DNA of 64,000 bases from Nonomuraea typhae (GTDB lineage Bacteria > Actinomycetota > Actinomycetes > Streptosporangiales > Streptosporangiaceae), in contig NZ_VRLV01000013.1 in NCBI RefSeq assembly GCF_009760925.1, positions 124,001 to 188,000 on the forward strand, read 5' to 3'. The translations under genes and the position numbers were made by a program. Below the pieces are notes generated by a model, which saw only the letters and a program-made list of their open reading frames with translations, searched no databases and had not been told where the DNA came from. Below are positions 1 through 6,922 of this stretch, one piece after another. Positions within the stretch are counted from its first letter, which is position 1. Each line of letters opens with the position of its first letter.

Positions 1-1
1 G

Positions 2-466
2 CTCGAAGAGGGCGCCTACGAGATCACCGAACTGGCCAGGATCCGCGCGCAGCACCCCGAGGTCCGCGTCCACACCGCCGACCCGGGACGCGACGCCGTC
101 ATCCACGGGGGCTCGCTGCGCTGCCGGGCCTTCCCGTTCATCGTCATCACGAGCAACGGCGAACGCGAGTTCCCCCCGGCCTTCCTGCGCCGCTGCGTGC
201 GCCTGGAGATGCCGGAGCCCACGCCCGAGCGGCTGGCCGACCTGATCACCGCCCATTTCTCCGGTACGGCCGAGCCGTACATGCAGGAGCTCATCCAGGA
301 GTTCCTCAACTACCGCCGATGGCAGACCATGGCAGCCGACCAGCTTCTGAACGTCCTGTATCTGGCCATGCAGAAACCTGAGGAGCGCTTCGACCCCGGC
401 GACCGGTCCTGGCGGCAGGTGATGGACACGGTGCTGCAGCGCTTGGACGCGGCAGGACCGGTGTGA
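2..466 (+). CDS. MoxR-type AAA+ ATPase, C-terminal part (5' end outside window)
   Basis: The reading frame is open from the first bases, so only the last ~154 residues are present. They include a sensor-1-like stretch (FIVITSNGEREFPPAFLRRC) typical of MoxR/AAA_5 ATPases, followed by a helical lid. The Walker motifs must lie upstream. MoxR ATPases act as chaperone-like remodellers, usually with vWA-domain partners. The stop overlaps the start of the next gene by four bases (GTGA), so the two are almost certainly translationally coupled. The partner carries a vWA-like N-terminal region, which fits a MoxR-vWA functional pair. The family is fairly sure; the biological role is inferred from context. 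Confidence 0.75.
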   Translation, partial: LEEGAYEITELARIRAQHPEVRVHTADPGRDAVIHGGSLRCRAFPFIVITSNGEREFPPAFLRRCVRLEMPEPTPERLADLITAHFSGTAEPYMQELIQEFLNYRRWQTMAADQLLNVLYLAMQKPEERFDPGDRSWRQVMDTVLQRLDAAGPV

Positions 467-3400
467 GCACGCCCGCCCATCCGCCCCAGCGGGGTCCGCG
501 TTCCGGGCCTCGCTGGCAAGAGCTCGCCGAGGTCCTGTGGCTGGCCGCACATATCGCGTCCACCGTCCCGCCCGAAAGACCCAAGGCGGCATCGCCGCCC
601 AAGCCGCCGCAGGGAAGGCCCCGCACCCCTCCCCAGACACGTGGCGACGGAAAACCTCCACCCCCCGAGACCCCGCCCCCGGAACTCCCCGAGGACCACC
701 AGCCCGTCCGGCTCATCCCCTGGCCGAAGGGCACTGCGCCCCCCGTACCCGCCGTCCTCGCCGACACCGCCCCGTCGCGGACGTTCTTCAAGGCCCTGCG
801 GCCGTTCCGGCTCACCTCCGCCACCTCCCACCGGCCTCCGGAGATGGACGAGGTAGCCACCGCCGAGCAGGCCGCGGACGGCGGCCTCTGGCTGCCGGTC
901 CTGCGCGAGGCGCGCGAGCGGATGCTCGACCTGGACATCGTCCTCGACGACGGCCAGTGCGCCCGCCTCCACCGCGCCGAGGGGCTGCGGCTGGTGAGCG
1001 CCCTGACCGCGGCCGGCGCCTTCCGCCGCATCCGGGTGCACCTGCTCGACACCGACGTCAAGACCCAGGACGAGCTGCGCCTGACCGCGCTGGGCGGCGG
1101 CTCCATCGCCCTGCCCGCGACCGCGCTGGCCCTGCCCGCGTACACGGGCCGGCGGCTGATCGTCATCTTCACCGACGGCGTCGGCGACGCCTGGCACAGC
1201 GGGGCCGCCACCCGCCTGCTCGCCCGCTGGGGACAGGGCAACGCCGTCTGCGTGATCCACGCGCTGCCCGCCCGGCTGTGGCGCCGGACCGGCGTGCCCG
1301 CCGTACGGGCCGAATTACGCACGCCCGGGGTCGCCGCCCCCAGCGCCCGGTACGGCGAGGCCGCCGGCGAGGTGATGGTCCCGGTGATCGAGGCCGAACC
1401 CTGCCAGATCGAGACCTGGGCGGAGTTCGTCGTCGCGGCCCGCACCCGCTGGCGGGGCGCCGCCATCTCCTGCTCGCCGCAGGAGGCGCCGCCGTACGAG
1501 GAGGGCGAGGACGACCACGAACAGCCCTCGGCCGAGGAGCAGGTCCGGCGCTTCCGCATGGACGTGACGCCGACCACGTTCCACCTCGGGGTGCTGCTCG
1601 CGGCGGCCCCGCTCAACCCGGAGGTCATGAGCCTGGTACGGCGGGCGCTCCTGCCGCGCTCGAGCGGGGCGCACATGACCGAGTTACTGGGCAGCGGACT
1701 GATCAAACGCGCCGACTCGCCCGCCGCGGAGCTGCCCATCACCGGCGGCGTGCCCTTCGACTTCCAGCCGGGGGTCAGGGAGGAACTGCTCCAGGCGGGC
1801 CGCCGATCGGAGACGGCCCGCGTGCTCATCGCGGTGGCCGACCATCTCGCGCCCGACATCAGGGAGCTCGGCGAGCTGCGCCACGTGATCGTCTCCCCCA
1901 GCAGCGCCGACATGCCGGAGCTCCCCGAACGGCTGGCGCCCATCCTCGCCCCCACACTCTCCGCCATGGAGGCCATGTCAGGGCCCTATACCAAACCTGC
2001 ACGGGCCCTGAGATCGGCATTGTTTACTGACCATCCTGACAGGAGTGAAGATCCCCCTGCCGGGCATGCACCAACGGGTGAACCGGGTGAACCGGGCCCT
2101 GCGGCCGGCGTGTATGCCCATGTCACCAAAGATCGCCCGGAACAAGATAATTTCGGAGTAAGCGTGAACATGAGTGCTACACCGTCTCGCACACGCCTGT
2201 CCAACGAGCCGACTCCCGTCTGGAACGTCCCCCAGAAGAACCAGAGCTTCACCGGCCGGGAAGAGTTGCTGCACCTTCTCCACGAACGCCTTTCGACCGG
2301 AACGACCGCGGTGCTGCCCGAGGCGTTGCACGGACTGGGCGGCGTGGGGAAGTCACAGATCGCCATCGAATATTGCTATCGGCATCAAGAGGACTACGAC
2401 CTGATCTGGTGGATCTCCGCCGAACGCCTCCACGTGGTCCGGCAGGCGTACGTCGACCTGGCCACCCATCTCAACCTCGACGTCGGTGAACCCAACGTGG
2501 CCGTGCCCGCGGTCAAGGAGGCGCTCCGGCTCGGCCGGCCGTACGCGAACTGGCTTCTGGTCTTCGACAACGCCGAGGACGTGGAGGAGATCCGGCGGTT
2601 CTTCCCCACCAACGGGCCGGGCAAGATCATGATCACCTCTCGGTCGCGGGCCTGGTTCTCGTACGCGGCCAAGCTGGAGGTCGACGTGTTCCAGCGCGAG
2701 GAGAGCAGGGAACTGCTGCGCAAACGCGGCCCCGCCCTCACCGACAGCGACGCCGACCAACTGGCCGAGCGGCTCGGCGACCTCCCTCTCGCGATCGAGC
2801 AGGCCGCTGTCTGGCTGAACGAGAGCGGCATGCCGTTCGAGGAGTACCTGCGGTTGTTCGACGGCAAGCGCGATGAGCTGCTGAAGCTGGAGGGCCCGTT
2901 CACCCCGGTCGCCGTGGCGTGGAACATCTCCTTCGAGCAACTGCGGCGCAGCCATCCGGCGGCGCTGCAACTGCTGCAGGTCTGCTCGTACCTGGCGCCG
3001 GAGCCCATCCCGAGATCCCTGCTGACCAGCAGCCGCGACCTCAAGGGGCCCGCGGAACTGGTCCAGACGATGCGTGACCCGATCGAGCTGGCCCGCACCA
3101 CCCGCGCGATCAACCAGTACGCGCTGGGGAAGATGAACCACCGCGACAACACGTTCTCGCTCCACCGGCTGGTCCAGCGCGTGGTCGTCAGCCAGCTCAC
3201 CCCCGACGAGGCCAAGGTGATCCGCCAGTGCGGGCACATGCTGCTGGCCAACGCCGACCCGAAGAACCCCCGTGACCGTACCCGGTGGGCTGAGTACCAG
3301 GCGCTGGTCCCGCACGTCTACAGCGCGAAGCTGGAGGAGAGCGACGATCCCTGGGCCCGCAACCTGGTCATCAACATCATCGACTACCTGTTCCTCTGGG

Positions 3401-4674
3401 GCGACATCGACGCCTTCCTGGCGATGGCCGAGCGGGTCTGGGAGAGGTGGACGAACGACCTCGGCGCGGACCACGACTCGACCCTGGCGGCGGAGCTCAG
3501 GCTCGGGCGGGCCCTGGTGATGTCCGTCAGGTTCGAGGACGCGCTCCAGCACCACCTGCACGCGAGGGACGCGCTGAAGGAAAAACTCGGGCCCGATCAC
3601 GAGCGCACCCTGGAGGCCGAAGGCTATCTCGCGATCGTCCTGCGCTTCCTGGGCCGCTTCTCCGAGGCCCTGGAGATCGACCAGCGCTCCTACGACACGC
3701 TGGTGCGCAGGTTCGGCCCGGACGATCCGCTCTCCCTGGAGCAGGCCCACCTGCTCGCCATCGACCTGCGGCTCAGCGGCGAGCCGGACCAGGCCAGGGA
3801 TCTCGACGAGGAGACCTACGGCCGCAAGGAGGAGGTTCTCGGACCCGACAGCCTCAGCACGCTCAGCTCCCGCGCCGCGCTGGCCATCGACGAGATGGAG
3901 TGCGGCCGGTACGTCGAGGCCCGCGAGCTGCAGGTCGAGCACGCCGACGCCCTGGTCCGCCGCTATGGCAAATCACATCCGGGCGCGATGGCGGGAATCG
4001 CCATTTTGTCGGTCATGAACCGCAAGGCGGGCCGGCACGACGAGGCGCTGAAAGGCTCCGAGGAGGCCAGAAACCTGTACATGGCGCGCTATGGCGAGAA
4101 AGATCAGGAGACGGTGGCGATCACGCTGAATCACGCGGTGAACCTCCGCCACACCGGCGATCTCAAGAAGTCGGTGGAGATCGGCAGACAGGCCAAGCAG
4201 TTCTACGCGGAGATTTTCGGCGTCGATCATCCGAACACCCCGGTCGCCGACGTCAACCTCGCCGTGAGCCTCCGGCTGAGCGGCCGCGTCGAAGAGGCCC
4301 TCGAGCTCGACGAGTCGGCCCTGGCGCAATTCGACCGGCTGCTGGGAACCGATCACCCCCGCGCCCTTCTCTGCGCCGTGAATCTCGCCAGCGACCTGGC
4401 CGCGCTGGGCCGGCACGAGGAGGCGCTCGCGCGTGACCGCGACACCCTGGAACGCCTCAGGCGCAATCAGGGCGACAACCACCCGACCACCCTGGCCTGC
4501 CAGCTCAACCTCGGTCTCGATCTGGAAGCGGTGGGCCAGGCGGAGGAGTCACATGCGCATGTCGTCGACGCCATCAGAAGGTACCGGCAGGTGCTCAATG
4601 AGGATCATCCAGCCATTCTCTCCGCCGTTCAGGGTAAACGCGCTAACTGCGACATCTATCCCATCCCTCTCTAG
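463..4674 (+). CDS. vWA-like / NB-ARC / tetratricopeptide protein (SAV_2336-type N-terminus, FxSxx-COOH-system TPR type)
   Basis: This is a 1403-residue STAND-type signalling protein. Residues ~100-330 resemble the SAV_2336 N-terminal region, a vWA-like fold with hydrophobic strands near 160 (LDIVLDDGQC) and 235 (LIVIFTDGVGDAW). The metal-binding DxSxS motif of true vWA domains is replaced by DDGQC. An NB-ARC ATPase follows: P-loop GLGGVGKS near 626, Walker B LLVFDNAED near 698, ITSRSR, and a GLPL-like GDLPLAIEQ near 773. From ~970 to the end there are about ten 42-residue TPRs. The gene is coupled to the upstream MoxR ATPase. Proteins of this build are annotated as the TPR component of FxSxx-COOH peptide systems, but no FxsA peptide or radical-SAM gene is in the window. 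Two TTA codons (1315, 1684) suggest bldA-tRNA dependence. A well-placed ribosome site precedes an in-frame start at 2164. Confidence 0.8.
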   Translation: MSTPAHPPQRGPRSGPRWQELAEVLWLAAHIASTVPPERPKAASPPKPPQGRPRTPPQTRGDGKPPPPETPPPELPEDHQPVRLIPWPKGTAPPVPAVLADTAPSRTFFKALRPFRLTSATSHRPPEMDEVATAEQAADGGLWLPVLREARERMLDLDIVLDDGQCARLHRAEGLRLVSALTAAGAFRRIRVHLLDTDVKTQDELRLTALGGGSIALPATALALPAYTGRRLIVIFTDGVGDAWHSGAATRLLARWGQGNAVCVIHALPARLWRRTGVPAVRAELRTPGVAAPSARYGEAAGEVMVPVIEAEPCQIETWAEFVVAARTRWRGAAISCSPQEAPPYEEGEDDHEQPSAEEQVRRFRMDVTPTTFHLGVLLAAAPLNPEVMSLVRRALLPRSSGAHMTELLGSGLIKRADSPAAELPITGGVPFDFQPGVREELLQAGRRSETARVLIAVADHLAPDIRELGELRHVIVSPSSADMPELPERLAPILAPTLSAMEAMSGPYTKPARALRSALFTDHPDRSEDPPAGHAPTGEPGEPGPAAGVYAHVTKDRPEQDNFGVSVNMSATPSRTRLSNEPTPVWNVPQKNQSFTGREELLHLLHERLSTGTTAVLPEALHGLGGVGKSQIAIEYCYRHQEDYDLIWWISAERLHVVRQAYVDLATHLNLDVGEPNVAVPAVKEALRLGRPYANWLLVFDNAEDVEEIRRFFPTNGPGKIMITSRSRAWFSYAAKLEVDVFQREESRELLRKRGPALTDSDADQLAERLGDLPLAIEQAAVWLNESGMPFEEYLRLFDGKRDELLKLEGPFTPVAVAWNISFEQLRRSHPAALQLLQVCSYLAPEPIPRSLLTSSRDLKGPAELVQTMRDPIELARTTRAINQYALGKMNHRDNTFSLHRLVQRVVVSQLTPDEAKVIRQCGHMLLANADPKNPRDRTRWAEYQALVPHVYSAKLEESDDPWARNLVINIIDYLFLWGDIDAFLAMAERVWERWTNDLGADHDSTLAAELRLGRALVMSVRFEDALQHHLHARDALKEKLGPDHERTLEAEGYLAIVLRFLGRFSEALEIDQRSYDTLVRRFGPDDPLSLEQAHLLAIDLRLSGEPDQARDLDEETYGRKEEVLGPDSLSTLSSRAALAIDEMECGRYVEARELQVEHADALVRRYGKSHPGAMAGIAILSVMNRKAGRHDEALKGSEEARNLYMARYGEKDQETVAITLNHAVNLRHTGDLKKSVEIGRQAKQFYAEIFGVDHPNTPVADVNLAVSLRLSGRVEEALELDESALAQFDRLLGTDHPRALLCAVNLASDLAALGRHEEALARDRDTLERLRRNQGDNHPTTLACQLNLGLDLEAVGQAEESHAHVVDAIRRYRQVLNEDHPAILSAVQGKRANCDIYPIPL
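2155..2172 (+). promoter_or_regulatory. internal ribosome binding site and possible second start inside the NB-ARC/TPR gene
   Basis: GGAG at 2155-2158 lies five bases before an in-frame GTG at 2164, followed by ATG at 2170. The stretch just upstream (about 1975-2160) encodes a proline/glycine-rich linker between the vWA-like half and the NB-ARC half. Initiation here would give a free NB-ARC/TPR protein of about 835 residues. This is a sequence-based prediction only. Confidence 0.4.
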
Positions 4675-4718
4675 GCGTAGAGGTTCGCCGGCGGGGTACA
4701 CATATACACAGCGAGATG

Positions 4719-4730
4719 GACAACGTTGTC
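4719..4730. promoter_or_regulatory. 12-bp perfect palindrome upstream of DUF397 gene
   Basis: GACAACGTTGTC is a perfect palindrome about 45 bp before the chosen start of the first DUF397 gene, inside an unusually A/T-containing leader. It could be an operator for a dimeric regulator. No regulator that binds it is identified. Confidence 0.3.
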
Positions 4731-4773
4731 TAGCCCATTAACCGGTCAGGGAATCGACTCGAATCGAAGCAAC

Positions 4774-4974
4774 GTGATCATCAAATTAGATCTCGCACTG
4801 GCCGACTGGCGCACCAGCACATACAGTAACACTCAAGGCGGATGCGTCAGCGTGGCGAACCTGGGCGCATATTGCGCGGTCCGGGACAGCAAGAATGTCG
4901 AACAGCGATTCACGGTCTCCCGGGACTCGTGGAACGCGTTTATCGAGGCGCTGAAACGGAGAGAGATTCAGTGA
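4774..4974 (+). CDS. DUF397 domain protein
   Basis: A 66-residue protein with the DUF397 pattern: a WRTSTYS block, GGCVSVA, AVRDSKN, and a closing strand and helix ending in WNAFIEAL. DUF397 proteins are abundant in mycelial actinomycetes, where they normally sit beside XRE-family DNA-binding genes and influence development or antibiotic production. No such partner is adjacent here. The GTG at 4774 is chosen because it gives the usual family length; a TTG at 4726 would add 16 unrelated residues. The gene contains one TTA codon (4786). A strong hairpin terminator follows immediately, shared with the convergent DUF397 gene. Confidence 0.8.
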   Translation: MIIKLDLALADWRTSTYSNTQGGCVSVANLGAYCAVRDSKNVEQRFTVSRDSWNAFIEALKRREIQ

Positions 4975-4979
4975 AGTGG

Positions 4980-5010
4980 AGGGGCGTGAATACAGGCCAT
5001 TCACGCCCCT
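4980..5010. terminator. bidirectional hairpin terminator between two DUF397 genes
   Basis: A perfect 12-bp stem (4980-4991 with 4999-5010, arm AGGGGCGTGAAT) encloses a 7-base loop and is followed by TTT on the plus strand. It lies between convergent genes ending at 4974 and 5015. Confidence 0.85.
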
Positions 5011-5014
5011 TTAA

Positions 5015-5209
5015 TCATCGGCTCTGCAACTTGATCGACTCGATGAACTGCGAGAAGGACTTCCGCGAGAAGGTCAGGTGCGGGTTCCCGGGGTTCTTCG
5101 AGTCACGAACACCCAGGTCAGCACCGATCTCGGCGACTTCGACACAGGTACCGAACTCCTGTTGAGTGCTGTAGCTGCTCTTTCGCCAGCTAAGCTGCTG
5201 ATTGGCCAC
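5015..5209 (-). CDS. DUF397 domain protein
   Basis: A 64-residue DUF397 protein showing all the family marks: LSWRKSSYS, GTCVEVAEIG, GVRDSKNP, and a final LTFSRKSFSQFIESIK strand-helix. The GTG start at 5209 is preceded by a GGTAGGA purine-rich ribosome site. It is convergent with the DUF397 gene ending at 4974 and divergent from the one starting at 5294, so three small genes of one family sit together without an XRE partner. A role in a regulatory pair with a distant DNA-binding protein is possible but not shown. Confidence 0.85.
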   Translation of the reverse strand: MANQQLSWRKSSYSTQQEFGTCVEVAEIGADLGVRDSKNPGNPHLTFSRKSFSQFIESIKLQSR

Positions 5210-5231
5210 GAATCCTACCCTTTCTGCCCGA

Positions 5232-5261
5232 TTGACGGTGTCTCCATATCGCAGAGACAAT
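5232..5261 (+). promoter_or_regulatory. putative promoter with overlapping inverted repeat
   Basis: TTGACG (5232-5237) and GACAAT (5256-5261) are separated by 18 bp, upstream of the gene at 5294. An inverted repeat TGTCTC-N9-GAGACA (5239-5259) fills the spacer, placing a possible operator between the -35 and -10 boxes. Predicted by eye. Confidence 0.4.
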
Positions 5262-5293
5262 AGGTTCGCCAGCCTACCTCCCCTGGTAATACG

Positions 5294-5515
5294 ATGGCGC
5301 GCATGACGAAGCCGAGTGCCAGCAGTTTTGATCTCAGCGCCGTGACCTGGATCAGCAGCGACGACCCCGACATTACGGATCCGGTCGAAATCGCCTTTGT
5401 GGGCGAAAACATCCTCATGCGCAATGGCGCGGACACGGGCAACGTCCTGGTATTCACGCAGGCAGAATGGGATGCGTTCGTGGCCGGGGCCCTCGACGGC
5501 GAATTCGACTACTGA
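5294..5515 (+). CDS. divergent DUF397-like small protein
   Basis: A 73-residue acidic protein whose C-terminal third (LVFTQAEWDAFVAGALDGEFDY) is a typical DUF397 ending. The N-terminal W-K-SS and CVEVA motifs are not recognisable, so it is a degenerate or divergent member. A second in-frame ATG at 5303 gives a 70-residue version; neither start has a strong ribosome site. Its last seven bases overlap the end of the convergent nucleosidase gene. A promoter-like sequence lies directly upstream. Confidence 0.65.
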   Translation: MARMTKPSASSFDLSAVTWISSDDPDITDPVEIAFVGENILMRNGADTGNVLVFTQAEWDAFVAGALDGEFDY

Positions 5516-6603
5516 AGCCTGCGCACCATCTCGGCCAGCGCCGCCACCGGCAGAGACTCCCCTTCCAGCATCGTCAGCGCACGCAGCAGATCCTCGAACC
5601 CCTGCCGGTACCCCATGCACGCCTTGGCCAGGTTGACCAGCGCGACCGTGGTGCGCTCGTCCCGGGCGGCGGCCCCGGCCACCGGCGGGCCCATGAGATC
5701 GAGCACGACGTCCCGGTCCCGCGGCGACTGCAACGACGGCACCTGCCCCATCACGACGACCAGCTCCTGGAAGTGGTGCCGGCCGCCCTCCGACGGCGGT
5801 TTCAGCAGCCGCAGCAACGCCCGCACGTACGCGGCGGCGGCCAGCGCGGCATACGGCTGCCAGGTGTCGGTCTTGTCCCTGCTGCCGTAGTCCGCGATCC
5901 CCCGCACCACCAGGCACTCCCGGCCCGCCAGCGCCAGGCTGCCGGCCACCCCGGCGGCCTCCATCTCGATCGCCAGCAGGTCGTTCGGCCGCGCCAGCTC
6001 GTCGCGCCTGGCCGCGCTGCGCAGCAGCTCTTCGCCGCTGCCGATGCGCCCGTAGAAGACCTTGGTGGGCCGGTCCTTGTCGTCCTCGGGGTCGGGCCGG
6101 CGGTAGGCCAGCGACGGCACCGGGGACATCAGACCCCGCCACGGCTCCTCGCCGCCGAGCTCCAGCGAGCGCATCGCCACCACGGCCCGCCGCAGCAGAG
6201 CCGAGGCGGGCAACGGGTCGCCGCGCAGCTTGACGCCGTCCTCGGTGACCCGGCGATGGCTGTGGTTGATGACGCCGCTGTCACCGACCACGATGTCGCC
6301 CAGCCGAACGTCCCGCTCCGGGTCCTCCGGCCTGGGCATGCCGGCGGCGTGGCCACACAGGACGGCGGCGCGGACGGACGGGAAGCTGCGCACGAGATTC
6401 GCGGAGGCGTCGGCGGCGGCCACGACGTTGGTCTCGACCAGCGAGGTGACCACGACAGAACCGCACTCGACATGGGCGAGAACGTAGTCGTTCGGATCGT
6501 CGCCGGGCGGACGCACCCGGCTGACGGGACCCAGAGTCCAGCGCAGGGCGACGGACTCGACGGGCAGTGCCGTGATCAACGCGATCTGGGGGGCGGCGTT
6601 CAT
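5509..6603 (-). CDS. MTAN/PNP-type nucleosidase fused to effector-associated domain 2 (EAD2)
   Basis: A 364-residue protein in two parts. Residues ~5-255 form a purine-nucleoside phosphorylase/methylthioadenosine nucleosidase fold: IALITALPVESVALRW at the N-terminus, GDIVVGDSGVINH, an E-M-E purine-ribose motif (AIEMEAAG near 210) and the catalytic-Asp loop RGIADYG near 234. Residues ~270-364 match EAD2 (VPSLQSPRDRDVVLDLM...LLRALTMLEGESLP). EADs are death-like adaptor modules described in NTP-dependent bacterial conflict systems, where they tether effectors to sensor ATPases. The nucleosidase would then be a toxic effector acting on a nucleotide or nucleoside; this is inference. ATG 6603 is chosen for its GGAG ribosome site. 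A small membrane-peptide gene lies 37 bp upstream on the same strand. Confidence 0.8.
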   Translation of the reverse strand: MNAAPQIALITALPVESVALRWTLGPVSRVRPPGDDPNDYVLAHVECGSVVVTSLVETNVVAAADASANLVRSFPSVRAAVLCGHAAGMPRPEDPERDVRLGDIVVGDSGVINHSHRRVTEDGVKLRGDPLPASALLRRAVVAMRSLELGGEEPWRGLMSPVPSLAYRRPDPEDDKDRPTKVFYGRIGSGEELLRSAARRDELARPNDLLAIEMEAAGVAGSLALAGRECLVVRGIADYGSRDKTDTWQPYAALAAAAYVRALLRLLKPPSEGGRHHFQELVVVMGQVPSLQSPRDRDVVLDLMGPPVAGAAARDERTTVALVNLAKACMGYRQGFEDLLRALTMLEGESLPVAALAEMVRRLQ

Positions 6604-6640
6604 CGTCACTCCGCGAGGTTGGCCTACGCCCAGAGTAAAT

Positions 6641-6817
6641 TCACTCGCGTTCGGCCGCCCGCGCTTCACGTCGATCGATGATCCGGCGGGTGAACGGGAC
6701 GACCTCGACGATCTTCGCCCCGAGGTACGCCCCGGCCAGGCCCAGGGCCACCAGGACGACCGGACTCGTGGAGATGTCCATCAGGGTCGTGTACGCACGC
6801 AGGATCAGATCGAGCAT
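6641..6817 (-). CDS. 58-residue single-span membrane peptide
   Basis: Starting at ATG 6817 with GGAG six bases upstream, the frame encodes 58 residues: a short amphipathic N-terminus, one predicted membrane helix (VVLVALGLAGAYLGAKIVEV) and a strongly charged tail rich in R and E. No family is recognised. Third codon positions are G/C-rich, which supports real coding. It sits 37 bp before the nucleosidase-EAD2 gene and is separated from purH by a hairpin, so the peptide and the nucleosidase probably share a transcript. A role as membrane anchor, inhibitor or sensor for that enzyme is an inference from position only. Confidence 0.65.
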   Translation of the reverse strand: MLDLILRAYTTLMDISTSPVVLVALGLAGAYLGAKIVEVVPFTRRIIDRREARAAERE

Positions 6818-6885
6818 CAAGTCACTCCGGGGGATGAACCGGACACAGGGTCCTTAGGTTAACCGGACTTTACCCCTGCTTGACC

Positions 6886-6910
6886 CCGCACCCGGAGGTG
6901 CCGGGTGCGG
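6886..6910 (-). terminator. hairpin downstream of purH
   Basis: A perfect 10-bp stem (CCGCACCCGG at 6886-6895 with its complement at 6901-6910) with a 5-base loop lies 12 bp past the purH stop. There is no T-run, which is common for actinomycete terminators. Confidence 0.7.
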
Positions 6911-6922
6911 GATGCCGCTGGA

